64,000 nt of DNA, taken from contig JAPXFQ010002623.1 of the NCBI GenBank assembly GCA_028564705.1, positions 848,001-912,000 on the forward strand, read 5' to 3'. Both the position numbers and the translations under genes were made by a program. The notes beneath the pieces are model-generated. The model had not been told where the DNA came from. It was given only the letters and a program-made list of their open reading frames with translations, and searched no databases. Positions 39,101 to 46,900 of this stretch are shown one piece after another. This stretch comes from Apricaphanius iberus (lineage: Eukaryota > Chordata > Actinopteri > Cyprinodontiformes > Aphaniidae). Every line of letters starts with the position of its first letter. The first letter of the stretch is position 1.

Positions 39101-42100
39101 GCCCACACCCCCCCAACTGGTCTGTCACTGTGGAGGCCGACCAACAACGGCCAGAGCCCCCCACCCCAGCACCCCCGCGAGGGCTAAGACCAAGACCCAG
39201 GAGCCATGTCCAGTGTGAATATAGCCGATCGGGCCCGGAGACGCCGGCCACCCGCCACGGCCTCTCGCCGACGCCCGGACGCGGCAAGCGGCCACCGGGG
39301 AGCAAGCGACAGGAACCAGCCCGGGGAGATGGAAAGGGCAGCAGCGCCCGCCAACCACCGGCTGACCACAGCCCCCCCCCCAGCCGGCACCGACGGCAGC
39401 GGCCCCCCCCGGCCAAGCCCCGCCAGGGCCCCAGCCGGGGGGCGCGCCGCCCCAGAACCCCGAGCCCCAGGCCCAGTCCAGACCCGCCCAGAGCAGCACA
39501 GCACCAGGCCAGTAACCCGCGTCCGCCAGCACGACCCCTCTAAGGCGCCGCATGCAGCCACTAGGAGTCACCACACAAAGACCCCAAAGTCCCACCCCAG
39601 GCGAGGGTCTCGGCACCTATCGCCGAACCGCAAGTGGACCCACCCCCAAGGACCTCCCCGCAGTCACCACCAACCCTTAAGCTCCACATCGGCAACCGTG
39701 TCCCACAGAACGGAATCAAGGGCCCGACCCAACTAGGTGATGGAACTGATCAAGGGTGACCAGAAAGATTGATCAGATGTGGAGGCAGATGCCGTTTCTA
39801 AACCAATGTAATCCAGAAGGAGATCTCTATATTGATTAATATTCAGAGTATTTTTATTTTTCCAGTTCAAGAGGATATTTTTTTTCAAATTTCAAAATTA
39901 TTAATTTATGTAAATCGTGAAAATATTTGAACTACCAAGTGATAGAAAAGGATATAGGCCTATGTTTAATGTTCATGAAAGAAAAAATGGGAAAAAATGG
40001 CAACGTGGGTACTAAATAGATATAAGATTTTACAAAAGATCAAAATCAAATCTTTATTAATCAAAACAGAGAATTCAATAATTATTTATTTTTATACTCT
40101 AAACTTGGCGTCTCACTGCATATAAAAAAGGTGCTAATTTTTATATACAGGGATCATGATAACTTACATTTCCTTTATCAGACAACCACATGTAGGGAGA
40201 TTGTTAGAAATTCAGAAAGTTGACTTTTAAAAGAAATACTAGGGCATTTTAACATCCTCATGCCAGCTAAATGGTTAACCCCATGAGCACATTACATGTT
40301 TAAAAATATTCTTAACTGTTTTGGTGCTTTCTTGGAGGTTGCTTCTCTTTTTTTTGACATGACATGGTTAACAGAGGTCTTTAGTTGCAATCTTTGACCT
40401 GAATGCAGATTTTTAGTTTAGCTTCAGCTGTGTTTAAATCCAAATCATGTGAACTAATGCAAAACAGTTCGAGCATAATGCCCATGTTTGTGTGCTTCTG
40501 CATATTAATGTAAAAGAAGCGGCACATCTCTCAAAGCATATTTATGATAGACAAAAGGATTTGGATTGGTTGGCTAAGAATGAGATATTGATCAAAAACA
40601 GAGTGCAGCCTCAATCGAATTTCAATTGGTCGTGGGAGCAGATAACTGAAATGCCAATAACAGAACACTGTGCAGACCATTTAGGCAACGTCAAGCATTG
40701 ATTATGGTTTTTTTTTTTCTCCTGAAGGGCCTGATGAAACCTGCTCCCAAATTAGTACTTAAGCATACAGTACCTCAAGTATTCTACAGATAAATGCAAC
40801 ATTTATGACCCTCTGGAAAATGTTGCAGATTAAAGTTTCATCATAAGACATCCTGGACAATTGAAATAGTCATTTGACATTTCTCCACTGAGTTCCTCTA
40901 AGCTGTGAACTTTACATCCCTCACAAGATGAGGAAAAAAAACCTCAAGTTTATTTATGTAGAATACTAACACATGCCAATAATTTAAATTGTGGCAAAAC
41001 TGTAAGGACATTCTGCCATTCATCTCTAATTTGTTGAATTTGAACAAGCTCAATAAGATTCAGCACCCTCATAGTTAAGGGAAAGCTGTGAATCTGATGT
41101 AAGTCAGTTAATGGAGCCATCATAATAGGTTTAGTAAATTAAGAAACACACCCAACAAATGCATTGTAAATACTGCCACTTTAAGTGAGGTTTACTGGAG
41201 GCCAGCATGCAGACATGAATTATGTACATCACTGTACTCTGAGTCATAGCGTTGACAGCTGGGATGTAACAACTAATGCAACACAGATGTGCCAGGCTGT
41301 TCAGAGACTAAGGTGACAGAGTGAACAGGAATTCTTTCAGTAACCAGACCAGGTGCAGGTTCTTGTATAAGTCAATAACATTTCCCACTTGAATTGTCTT
41401 ACTTCTAATTCTAACCGGGCTACAACTGCAGTCATAAGCTTGGAGGGGAATAGAGGACAAAGACAAGTTAAAGTGAGGGATCAATAATGTTTTATCACAT
41501 TAGAAATTACCATGCCACTTGAATCTCTGCATCTCTTCTTGCGGAATTCCGCTGGCCTTCTCCGTTGATGTCCTTTTTGCTATTTTTGATGAGGTGCAAA
41601 ACCGGTTCAATCTCCTTAAGCAGGTCGTTCTCTTCCAGCCCGTTGCACAGGAGTGCTCCATGGCCTCCGTCCTGGCCCTGCACACCTCCCCTCTGCAAGA
41701 GTGTTTGTGTGATTGATGGAGAGGACAGGTTCTCAATGGCCCTCAGCTGGGACTCCTTGTTGAGTTGCTGCCCTGGGCTGTAAGAACTCAGAGGGCACCA
41801 CTGATCGAAGGACTTTGAGGGTGGGAAGGCGGGTCGGGTGATCCTAACAGTGCGTTGGCGGCCATCTCTGGTCAGGGTGGTCTCCAAGTGGGTGGTAAAG
41901 CCTTCTGGCCCTCGGAGGATGAGCACGGCATGGCTCTCAGGTGACACATTTTTCAAAGTCTCCAATGCTCGCTCATATGAAAGGTCCACCAGGGGTTTGT
42001 TGTTGACAGCCAGCACAATGTCTCCCACCTGCACCAGGCCACACTCTTCTGCCGCTCCGCCACGAATCAAGTCTGACACAATGACAGGTGGCTTGGACAC

Positions 42101-42205
42101 CCTCTGCTTCACCAGGAAGCCCAAACCACCAACCTTCCTCTTGAACAGGCGCACTGAAATGATATTGGGCTGCAGCTGGCAGACAGTGGGCTCTGACTCC
42201 TGCAT
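59..42205 (-). CDS. nos1: Neuronal nitric oxide synthase, 5' and middle part (16 coding exons, 3' end outside window)
   Basis: NOS1 makes nitric oxide and citrulline from L-arginine, O2 and NADPH, as a calmodulin-controlled homodimer in neurons and muscle. Sixteen coding exons splice in consistent phase: 41511..42205, 33723..33825, 28822..28959, 13484..13629, 10744..10906, 9717..9808, 7839..7980, 7619..7758, 6525..6699, 4162..4263, 2113..2307, 1927..2012, 1297..1441, 376..480, 244..302 and 59..175. They total 2603 nt (867 codons plus 2 nt), roughly 60% of a ~1430-residue vertebrate protein. Domain order is PDZ (GGLGF), linker, zinc Cys-x4-Cys, heme loop RCVG, substrate Glu in GTEIG, calmodulin helix, FMN motif ATETGKS, autoregulatory insert. 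The PDZ domain marks NOS1 rather than NOS2 or NOS3. No stop or frameshift interrupts the exons, so the gene looks functional. The FAD/NADPH half lies left of base 1. Exon numbers below count the predicted noncoding exon as 1. Confidence 0.97.
244..302 (-). CDS. nos1: nos1 exon 16: FMN domain
   Basis: 59-bp exon, [20 protein letters not shown], the last Lys being split with exon 17. Flanked by very short introns of 73 and 68 bp. Acceptor GGTGTAG|AA, donor AGAAA|GTAAGT. Confidence 0.95.
376..480 (-). CDS. nos1: nos1 exon 15: FMN domain
   Basis: 35 codons in phase 0, [20 protein letters not shown] then [29 protein letters not shown] is the conserved flavin-isoalloxazine loop of the FMN domain. 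Acceptor TCTGTAG|GT, donor GGAGAG|GTACAT. Confidence 0.97.
481..1296 (-). other. nos1 intron 14 (816 bp)
   Basis: Non-coding intron between the two FMN-domain exons. No repeat recognised beyond a short (CA)n near 750. Intron 13 (1442..1926, 485 bp) likewise shows nothing. Confidence 0.7.
1297..1441 (-). CDS. nos1: nos1 exon 14: calmodulin helix end and FMN-binding loop
   Basis: One base plus 48 codons, [20 protein letters not shown] then [20 protein letters not shown] and [19 protein letters not shown] completes the calmodulin site. ATETGKS is the flavodoxin-type loop that binds the FMN phosphate. Acceptor CTTCACAG|GG, donor GCCAAG|GTACTC. Confidence 0.97.
1927..2012 (-). CDS. nos1: nos1 exon 13: start of the calmodulin-binding helix
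   Basis: 28 codons plus 2 nt, [20 protein letters not shown] then [19 protein letters not shown] is the first half of the NOS1 calmodulin-binding helix that couples the two domains and gives Ca2+ control. The junctional codon is Lys where human NOS1 has Glu. A 100-bp intron separates it from exon 12. Confidence 0.97.
2113..2307 (-). CDS. nos1: nos1 exon 12: end of the oxygenase core, pterin and dimer region
   Basis: 65 codons in phase 0, [20 protein letters not shown] then [40 protein letters not shown] and [13 protein letters not shown] and FHQEM line the tetrahydrobiopterin pocket and dimer interface in NOS structures. Acceptor ATACATCAG|AC, donor TACCAG|GTAAGG. Confidence 0.97.
2308..4161 (-). 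other. nos1 intron 11 (1.9 kb)
   Basis: AT-rich intron with a 43-base (TA)n tract at 2796..2838. No other repeat or exon seen. Confidence 0.7.
2796..2838. repeat. (TA)n microsatellite, 43 bases
   Basis: Uninterrupted TA run within intron 11; likely length-polymorphic. Confidence 0.92.
4162..4263 (-). CDS. nos1: nos1 exon 11: oxygenase domain
   Basis: 34 codons in phase 0, [20 protein letters not shown] then [14 protein letters not shown]. Corresponds to NOS '[21 protein letters not shown]'. Acceptor TTTTGTAG|GA, donor TTTCAG|GTGATT. Confidence 0.97.
5562..6243. mobile_element. Nonautonomous DNA transposon, family unassigned
   Basis: The left end CTAAGGCCTGGTTCACACAG and the right end (reverse complement) CTAAGGCCTAGCTCATGTTG are inverted repeats with a TA at each side. 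About 680 bp with no coding capacity; locally higher GC than the intron. It lies in intron 10 (4264..6524), the rest of which shows no recognised feature. Confidence 0.6.
6525..6699 (-). CDS. nos1: nos1 exon 10: substrate-binding Glu
   Basis: One base plus 58 codons, [20 protein letters not shown] then [20 protein letters not shown] and [18 protein letters not shown]. The Glu in GTEIG binds the guanidinium of L-arginine, and FSGWYMG forms the distal heme pocket. Acceptor TGTCCAG|GT, donor CTGGAG|GTAGTG. Confidence 0.97.
7213..7238 (+). repeat. (GT)n microsatellite
   Basis: Interrupted GT run within intron 9 (6700..7618), which otherwise shows nothing recognisable. Confidence 0.85.
7619..7758 (-). 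CDS. nos1: nos1 exon 9: oxygenase domain
   Basis: 46 codons plus 2 nt, [20 protein letters not shown] then [20 protein letters not shown] and VPIIHPK. The conserved [20 protein letters not shown] segment lies in the substrate/heme region. Separated from exon 8 by an 80-bp intron. Acceptor ATCTCTAG|AT, donor CCAAA|GTGAGT. Confidence 0.97.
7839..7980 (-). CDS. nos1: nos1 exon 8: oxygenase domain
   Basis: One base plus 47 codons, [20 protein letters not shown] then [20 protein letters not shown] and ANVEFTE. Contains the [15 protein letters not shown] block diagnostic of NOS oxygenase domains. Acceptor GTTTTGCAG|GT, donor ACAGAG|GTACAG. Confidence 0.97.
7981..9716 (-). other. nos1 intron 7 (1.7 kb)
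   Basis: AT-rich and non-coding, ending in acceptor sequence before exon 8 of CTGTTTTGCAG type on the exon 8 side. No complete repeat recognised. A possible weak hAT-like end (gtgatgcaccaatta) near 8711 is not enough to call. Confidence 0.6.
9717..9808 (-). CDS. nos1: nos1 exon 7: oxygenase domain
   Basis: 30 codons plus 2 nt, [20 protein letters not shown] then [11 protein letters not shown], near-identical to mammalian NOS1. Acceptor CTTCTAG|GT, donor CTTAG|GTAAAA. Confidence 0.97.
10293..10629. mobile_element. hAT-like MITE, copy 1
   Basis: Starts TAGGGATGCAACAATACCAG and ends (reverse complement) TAGGGATGTGTCGACACTGG, imperfect inverted repeats of the TAGGGATGCA type common in fish hAT elements. 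Flanking octamers TTTTTTAT and GTTTTAAT agree at 6 of 8, a decayed 8-bp duplication. No transposase. It lies in intron 6. Confidence 0.75.
10744..10906 (-). CDS. nos1: nos1 exon 6: heme-thiolate loop
   Basis: One base plus 54 codons, [20 protein letters not shown]...[15 protein letters not shown] then [14 protein letters not shown]. The Cys in RCVGR is the proximal heme thiolate ligand of nitric oxide synthases, and the Trp in GRIQW stacks on the heme. Acceptor GCCTCTCAG|GT, donor CTACAG|GTTGTA. Confidence 0.97.
10907..13483 (-). other. nos1 intron 5 (2.6 kb), GC-AG type
   Basis: AT-rich intron starting GCAAGT and ending TGCCTCTCAG. Apart from poly(A) runs near 11628 and 12880, no repeat or exon is recognised. 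Confidence 0.75.
13484..13629 (-). CDS. nos1: nos1 exon 5: zinc-ligand Cys pair
   Basis: 48 codons plus 2 nt, [18 protein letters not shown]...[18 protein letters not shown] then IDQYYTSIK. The Cys-Ser-Glu-Asn-Val-Cys pair is the C-x4-C that binds the structural zinc across the NOS dimer interface and supports tetrahydrobiopterin binding. Acceptor TAATTGCAG|AT. The donor is AAAAG|GCAAGT, a GC rather than GT donor; homology to 'SSIKRFGSKAH' and the phase of exon 6 require this position. Confidence 0.96.
14069..14405 (+). mobile_element. V-SINE family element (HE1/DANA-type)
   Basis: The tRNA-like head has a box A-like TGGCATAGCTGATGG and box B-like GGTTCTAATCA. It is followed by the conserved fish core: 'gtttgcatgttctcc', 'ggtttcctc', 'ctctaaattgcc' and 'agcgacctttccaaggt', then a tail of 'gataatggacggatgaat'. 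This layout is that of the V-SINE superfamily in fish. Inserted in intron 4, opposite to nos1. Diverged by point changes throughout. Confidence 0.85.
15711..15736. repeat. (TA)n microsatellite, 26 bases
   Basis: Uninterrupted TA dinucleotide run in intron 4. Confidence 0.9.
17829..18088. mobile_element. hAT-like MITE, degenerate copy 2
   Basis: The left end TAGGAATGCAATTTCCA and right end (reverse complement) TAAGAATGCACCAATACGGG are imperfect inverted repeats. The interior shares 'aatgaattgaaag', 'ggttaattaaataaaaa' and 'aatgaccacaaaa' with 10293..10629. No coding capacity. Confidence 0.6.
18770..19110. repeat. Degenerate tandem array, unit about 80 bp
   Basis: A motif resembling 'ctctacaggactgaagggagaaaa' recurs at about 18783, 18860, 18943 and 19018 (spacing 75 to 84), each followed by an A/T-rich stretch with 'ttagaaattttt' or similar. 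About four diverged units; boundaries approximate. Confidence 0.45.
19505..22838 (-). mobile_element. CR1/L2-type non-LTR retrotransposon, 5'-truncated
   Basis: Read on the minus strand: the end of an endonuclease domain and the start of reverse transcriptase (22415..21372; includes [14 protein letters not shown] and NYRPVSN), then [10 protein letters not shown] near 21040..21009, an intact catalytic YADD at 20939..20928, and the RT thumb/C-terminus (20921..20124) ending near [15 protein letters not shown]. The frame is broken in several places. The 3' UTR is GC-rich (19700..19900) and ends 'gtaaagcactttgag' then '...aagcgctttataaataaag' and a TTTGA(T)n tail at 19505..19530. The truncated 5' end lies at about 22838, inside the endonuclease. 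The broad CR1/L2 assignment is confident; the subfamily is not. Confidence 0.85.
24318..25890 (-). mobile_element. Inner Tc1/mariner transposon, about 1.57 kb
   Basis: Terminal inverted repeats begin TACAGTGCATCTGGAAAGTA (left) and TACATTGTATCCGGAAAGTA (right, reverse complement), both followed by TTC(A/T)(T/C)AGCGCTTCACTTTTT. It sits at a TA inside the outer element and carries a transposase gene on the minus strand (24660..25548). Confidence 0.92.
24660..25548 (-). pseudogene. Tc1 transposase, frameshifted
   Basis: The N-terminal part (25548..25207) begins [15 protein letters not shown] and contains the helix-turn-helix DNA-binding region. The C-terminal part (25205..24660) is in another frame and holds the catalytic core: [20 protein letters not shown] and [11 protein letters not shown]. 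These form a DD34E triad with the expected 34 residues between the second Asp and the Glu. A frameshift near 25250 and an in-frame stop close by separate the halves, so the copy cannot make transposase as it stands. All three catalytic residues survive, which suggests a fairly recent insertion. Confidence 0.88.
26500..28080 (+). mobile_element. Internally deleted CR1/L2-type LINE, same family as the copy at 19505..22838
   Basis: The 5' part carries an ORF1-like remnant ending in a DGLH-containing segment (27229..27390; [13 protein letters not shown]), which resembles the esterase (SGNH) domain of CR1/L2 ORF1 proteins. The start of an endonuclease ORF follows (27531..27645; [20 protein letters not shown]), then a jump straight to a 3' UTR (27770..28078) including 'aatctgtaaagcactttga'. 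The endonuclease start and the 3' UTR are both collinear with the minus-strand copy at 19505..22838. Almost all of ORF2 is missing. The left boundary is uncertain. Confidence 0.6.
28822..28959 (-). CDS. nos1: nos1 exon 4: start of the oxygenase domain
   Basis: 46 codons in phase 0, [20 protein letters not shown] then [13 protein letters not shown], matching the highly conserved NOS1 '[17 protein letters not shown]' block that opens the oxygenase domain. Acceptor CTTTGCAG|TC, donor AGTAAG|GTAAGG. A second GTAAGG lies 5 bases upstream, giving two overlapping donor sites; only the downstream one keeps the frame into exon 5. Confidence 0.95.
28960..33722 (-). other. nos1 intron 3 (4.8 kb)
   Basis: AT-rich with no recognised exon. 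It contains a degenerate dispersed repeat at about 31300..31420 and a 10-base G run near 30818. Nothing else is called. Confidence 0.6.
31300..31420. repeat. Dispersed repeat fragment
   Basis: Contains 'ctcattcatccaggtcatgg', 'gcaactggacttg' and 'gaagacgtttcacctcttatcca', phrases that recur together in many fish genomes as an interspersed repeat. Family not assigned; ends approximate. Confidence 0.4.
33723..33825 (-). CDS. nos1: nos1 exon 3: linker
   Basis: 103 bp; its first base completes the Trp codon split across the exon 2 junction, followed by 34 codons. The sequence DLGVGNET...[13 protein letters not shown] aligns with the NOS1 linker around 'PLGVENDRVFNDLW'. Acceptor CTTCCAG|GG, donor GACAAG|GTAAAA. 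The junction with exon 2 falls in the segment that in mammals binds dynein light chain (PIN). Confidence 0.9.
36104..36114. repeat. Left copy of the L1 target-site duplication
   Basis: TTTTCAAATTT, identical to 39882..39892. Its last bases merge into the poly(T) tract, so the exact length could be 9 to 11. Confidence 0.7.
36112..39881 (-). mobile_element. 5'-truncated L1-type LINE with long G-rich 3' UTR
   Basis: Read on the minus strand: about 50 codons from the end of an L1 ORF2 (about 39733..39880; key residues LLNWKN...[10 protein letters not shown]...SDQSFWSPL, stop TAG at 39733..39735), then about 3.6 kb of G-rich 3' UTR, then a poly(A) tail seen as 27 T at 36112..36138. An 11-bp direct repeat, TTTTCAAATTT, flanks it (36104..36114 and 39882..39892), as expected for target-primed reverse transcription. 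The tail of ORF2 resembles fish L1 (Tx1/Swimmer-like) proteins. The many long ORFs here, on both strands, are proline/arginine/glycine-rich by-products of GC-rich, stop-poor sequence and are not called as genes. Confidence 0.82.
38219..38267. repeat. Strong inverted repeat (hairpin) in the L1 3' UTR
   Basis: Arms 38219..38233 and 38253..38267 pair at 14 of 15 positions, with a perfect 11-bp core CCACAGGCGAG/CTCGCCTGTGG. Inside the arms, CCCCCG faces CGGGGG, closing on a tiny CAA loop. It would form a very stable stem in RNA from either strand. Function unknown. Confidence 0.75.
39882..39892. repeat. Right copy of the L1 target-site duplication
   Basis: TTTTCAAATTT immediately beyond the truncated 5' end of the L1, matching 36104..36114. 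Confidence 0.7.
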
Positions 42206-42258
42206 TGTGCTTGTGTGTGTCTGCGTGTGTGTTCACTTGTTTTGCACCAGGAATGTTT
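41511..42258 (-). CDS. nos1: nos1 exon 2: start codon and PDZ domain
   Basis: The exon has 53 nt of 5' UTR, then ATG at 42203..42205 (A at -3) and 231 codons plus 2 nt. The UTR is CA-rich and has no upstream ATG. Residues ~13-100 form the PDZ domain with the GGLGFLV carboxylate loop and GDIVLAVN. After it comes [10 protein letters not shown], the extended beta-finger that in mammals docks syntrophin/PSD-95. The linker is fish-specific until [12 protein letters not shown], which matches the conserved NOS1 linker. The donor is GCATG|GTAATT. In mammals, skipping this exon gives PDZ-less isoforms; no evidence for or against that is visible here. Confidence 0.96.
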
Positions 42259-43749
42259 CTGAAAAGAGAAAACAAAGATAAGTCAGTCAAAAACTGATAA
42301 GTCAGTTAAACAATACAGAAGACATTAAAGCTACTTGTCAAACCTTTCTGTAAAATCTCACTTTAAGACTGGAGATCAAAACTCCTGGTCAGTTGGTTTT
42401 TCAGTTTTGATTGGATAATATGCAATAAACACTGAGCCCAACTAAACTCTCTCAAACACTAAAATCCACAAGCATATGGCTGACGACTTCAAAAATAGTT
42501 AAAAAAAAGACTAGTTATTTTCAAAAATATACATATTTTGCCCTCTATGTACAGGCTATGAATAAAACTCCTTCAGACAAATGTACACATACTCTATGGC
42601 TTCAGCAAATTATTTTAGCCATGTGCATACTGTGAGAAAACTGTAAGGTTTTAAGTTAATCTGTAAAAAGGACAAGGGGATCAAAGATCCTTACCCATCA
42701 TTTCAACTAAGGTTATACACCCTGCTAAAATGATTTTCAAGTCTCAACAATCAAAACATGCATTAGTAAAATATTTCAGGCAAAAATTTGCAACAAAAGG
42801 CATAATCTATTAAACTCTGTCCAGTGTTTACCAAGCCCAGCTGGTTTGCTAAATTTGTGACTCGACTATTTATTAAAATCATGTAGTGAAAATCCATCCT
42901 TTATTACCCAGCTGTATTATTTTAATCCAAGCACCACTGTTAGTTAAAAAAATGCATAATTGTATACCATCTTTATAAAAGTTTGTTTACAGGAGAGTTA
43001 GATTTCAGATTATGGTTTTAGACAGCAATAAACTGTTATAACTTGCTTGTAAATCAGCACACTTAAAGAAATGTATTAGAACTAAGGTATGTATCAAGCA
43101 AACAATACTGTAAATAATTGTAGCTTATTTGCTATTTGAAATAAGTGTATAATTGCTAGCAGCAGTTTTGCTAAAGAGTTTTAGTAATTTGTACATAAAC
43201 ATGAACTTTTCATGGGTTAAATTACCTTTAGAGAATATGCAAACTATTAGTTAAGCACCAGAGTAGCATACTGTAGACTACAATAATTTAAAGAGGCATC
43301 TAAGAAAATGTGTTGTTACTGATAGTGGGAATAGCTGGTTTTGTCCATTGTAACATTTTCTCCATATTCAAGAAGGGAAAATGTCATGCGTAGGAAGCAA
43401 TCTGTTCATTTTCATCGTTTAGGTTGTTTAGGATTAACAAAAGTCATCTACATTAATTTAATCAAATCAAGACCTAGATGAAGCGCAACATCCAAAAAGT
43501 GTTAAGATGGAGGCAATAGTCATTTTATTTGGGAGGACCAATCCATTCCATGTTTTTTGGGTTACTAGCATGTTGACGTCTTTCTGGAGGCAATTCTTTA
43601 TACATACTGTACAAGATTTTTAACCAAGTGTTACAGCTAAAGATAACACTTATCTCAACTTTAAAGATCTTGAGAGGGGCATTCATGATTTTATTCTTTC
43701 CCATTTTGCTAATTTTAATGTATTGCACTTTGGTCTATATTGTGTGCTC

Positions 43750-43915
43750 AAGTGTAGTTCTCAGGAGCTACAACTTTTACATCCATACCTTCTCCAACAC
43801 ACCAGAAAAAATGAATAACTCATTACCAGACCTCTGCAAAACAGGAATACATCTAAAGGTTGTAAGATTGAAAATCGAGGCCTGGACTTGGGCACCCTTG
43901 GTCTAGACTTTAGAT
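43750..43915. repeat. Degenerate fish dispersed repeat
   Basis: Contains phrases typical of a very common fish interspersed repeat: 'tccaacacaccagaaaaaatgaa' shortened, 'ccagacctctgcaaaac', and a closing 'gggcacccttggtctaga'. It is recognised from recurrence across fish genomes. I cannot assign a family, and the ends are approximate. Confidence 0.4.
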
Positions 43916-46900
43916 CAATAATTCATGCAATCATTGTAGAGTGTTTAAAAGCATAGTTTTACTCAAACATTAAAACATTTTATAAAAAACGTATTTTTTG
44001 AAATCACTCTACTGTCTCCATTTTTGTAAACTGGTAGATTTTTAAGACCGTTTTGTGGTCGGTAAAGAACTTAATAGTCAGAGGACTAAATACATTTTAG
44101 AGTTGCTAGTCATGAATGAACCTACAACATTCCTTAGAGCATACAGAGCTTTCTGAAGTTAGAGTGGTACCATTTCATTTTTCTGCTCCTCAGGTCTTGA
44201 GCCAACTCCCTGAAAAAGTGATAGAGCTGACAGCAGCTTTTCCATAATCTGAAGATGATCAATTCACTTTTATTTTCCAGTCTGTTTAAAGTATGTATTT
44301 CTATGTTTTTGTTTTTCTGATGCTGAAAATGTTTCATTTTAAATGGGATCATTCTAGTGCATTTCTTTTCTCTATTGTATTTGCAAGAAACTTTCTTTAG
44401 TAGATTTAAAGTTTCAAACTATAATCTCAAGGTAATTGATCAATCAGTTTTAAAATGGCTGCACAACCCACATCCACTGTACATATATTCTCACTGCTCA
44501 GACCTTATAGTCATAAGATAGGAAAAAAGAAACCGATCATATTACTTTTCTTCAGATAAAGTTTTTATACATTAGTTACCATGATTAATAATGCAACATT
44601 TAGGTCATACAAGCAATATATTACTGGGGCATAGAAGTGTCTTGGACACCTGCCAAATTATAGATCTATGCCTCAAAATATTCCCGATTCCATTTTTGAC
44701 CATTATAATAACCATTATGACTATCAAACAAAAGGCCTAATTATTATTTTTATGAAGTTTACAAGAAACTTTGCCAAGTCATCTTGCAGATATTTCCCTT
44801 GTGTACATTTAAAACCGCAATAAAATAAAGATAAAACTTCATTTTAAAATTTGGAAGTCAGAGGTCAGTCCTAAACTTTACTTCACCTCCAAATGAAAAT
44901 GTGATTTTACAAAATATATTTTTTACAGAAAAAGAACTTGAATCAGTGATATGAATGAAGTAGGAAAGCAGACAACATGTTCTCCTTCTACTAGGGTGAT
45001 AAACCCTCTATCTAGGGGCTTTGCAAGTGTAGCTATGCACACCAGTTGAAACTGATTTAGATCGACTTTTGGCTTCAGAGTTTGTAAGCCACATTTGCTA
45101 TTATGTTTTTACAGTGCATTTTCAAATCTAGCTGGCTTCACGGTCTCATCTGCAGAAACAGGAATCCACAATTCTGATGGATGGAAAATGCAATGGAATT
45201 AGGAAAGACTAAATGCATTGCTTTACTCTTTTCAAGTTAATTTTTAGGTACTTTATTGTCGAATGAGGAAGTTTCTTAAAATCATATATCATATATAAAA
45301 TCATAAGACTTACTTGAGAACAGAAGACCAGATTCTTAGTAAATAGTAAATAGAGTAAAGAAAAACAAACAACTGTATTAAGAACTTATTTTCAGTAGCA
45401 ATATAGTATTTTAAATGCATTTAGGTGACATAAAAATACAGTACGATAGAGCTAACGTTTTAATTTAAAGTTGGTAATATCATTAAAGTAGACGTTAGTT
45501 TATATTCGAATTGTGTGTCCTTTTGTAATTTTGTCTACTCAAAATTAAACATAACTCAATTTAGAAGAGTTTGACAAGGTTCTGTTTAAAAAGACTTTCT
45601 GTAGAGAGCTGAAGAAAATATTTTTTTTTGTATGCATTTGAAATTAACTGCCCTGCTAGCTCTATTGCACTTCTTTTTTAATGCAAAGCCACTTCGAAAG
45701 AGTTGCGTTGTCGTCTCCCCATTGAAAATCTCGCATCTCACTGCGTGGGTGGTTTCGCAAGGAAGGTGCAGCGTGTCAGAGAAAAAGGAGAGCCTCTGCT
45801 CTGAGCGCGCTGTCGGTACAGAAGGGCGTAGCAAGAATAATTCAGCACCAAGGTCAGCGCAGAGCCTTCACAGCTGTTTGCGTGCGTGGTCAGTTCCTTA
45901 CAACAGTTTAAGTTATTACGTGCATGCCAGACAGAAACTGAAAAGTTGGATTCTGACGTCTTTCCTCACATGTTTGTTATTCAATACAACTTCTTTAGGC
46001 CTTAGCGCACTCACGCAGCCAAGTCAAACTTTCCAAAATCCATAGATCAGAGAGCGGTAACCTCAGTTCATGGTTTCAGGAAAAAAGAAAAAAGTACCGC
46101 TCGTTCAAGATATATAGCCTACAGTGAACTCTGGCTGTAATAACTTAGTCTGGCGGCCCTTTAATTTTCCATATTTGCAGTGGCACCCCACTGAGATAAG
46201 AATTAACCAGAGACGGATGAAATGGAGGGCGAATGTGCTCTGAATATCGGGACGAGGGTCCTTTCTGAGAAACTGCTGTCTGGAGTGGTACACGTATATA
46301 AAAGGGGTTAAATTAACCACAAGCCTGTTACCAAAAGCAAGCAAATATTAATTAAGGGCTACATGCCTTCTTGGCAACCATCAGGAATGATTGGGGGGAA
46401 CGTATGGAGCCACAAATAAGAAATGCTGCACAAACCTGAGTACAGTTGGCAACCCAAAGTCGTCCGTTATGATCATTTTTGATTCGTGTCATAACTGGAT
46501 TTTTTTTCACTTCAAGCCAGGGTACCCATTTACTTACATATTCTAATAATTCTCAAATGGAAGCAAATACAAGTTTCCTAGAACAAAAGAAGTGCAGCCC
46601 AAACTTATGGAGCCTCTCGGAGCTAAAAGGTCGACTTCTCTTTAACCTGTCCACGTATGACAAAAGTACTTTTAGCAGATTAAAGCTATACTTGCATATT
46701 ACACACAGCATGAAAAAGAAAAGTTAACATGAGCGATTGCGATAGAAAAAAAAACTATACGGGGGGTGGGGGGTGTGTGTGCTGTACAATTTCTTTCAGA
46801 TTTATCGCTTTACCGGGGCCAAAAGGGCAAGTCATTTTGGGTTCATGTTCATAAAGCAACGTAACGAACAAGGCAAAGTTTCAGATGTGAACTTTCGGCT

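Larger units (their letters stand above)
33826..41510 (-). other. nos1 intron 2 (7.7 kb), half of it an L1 insertion
   Basis: Between the PDZ exon and exon 3. Bases ~36112..39881 are one L1-type insertion in the same direction as nos1. The flanks (33826..36103 and 39893..41510) are AT-rich and show no recognisable exon or complete repeat. Confidence 0.7.

Noticed and set aside
38123..39736. 327-codon minus-strand ORF and 225/176-codon plus-strand ORFs
   Set aside because: Same GC-rich L1 3' UTR; no domain, no start context and no splice support.
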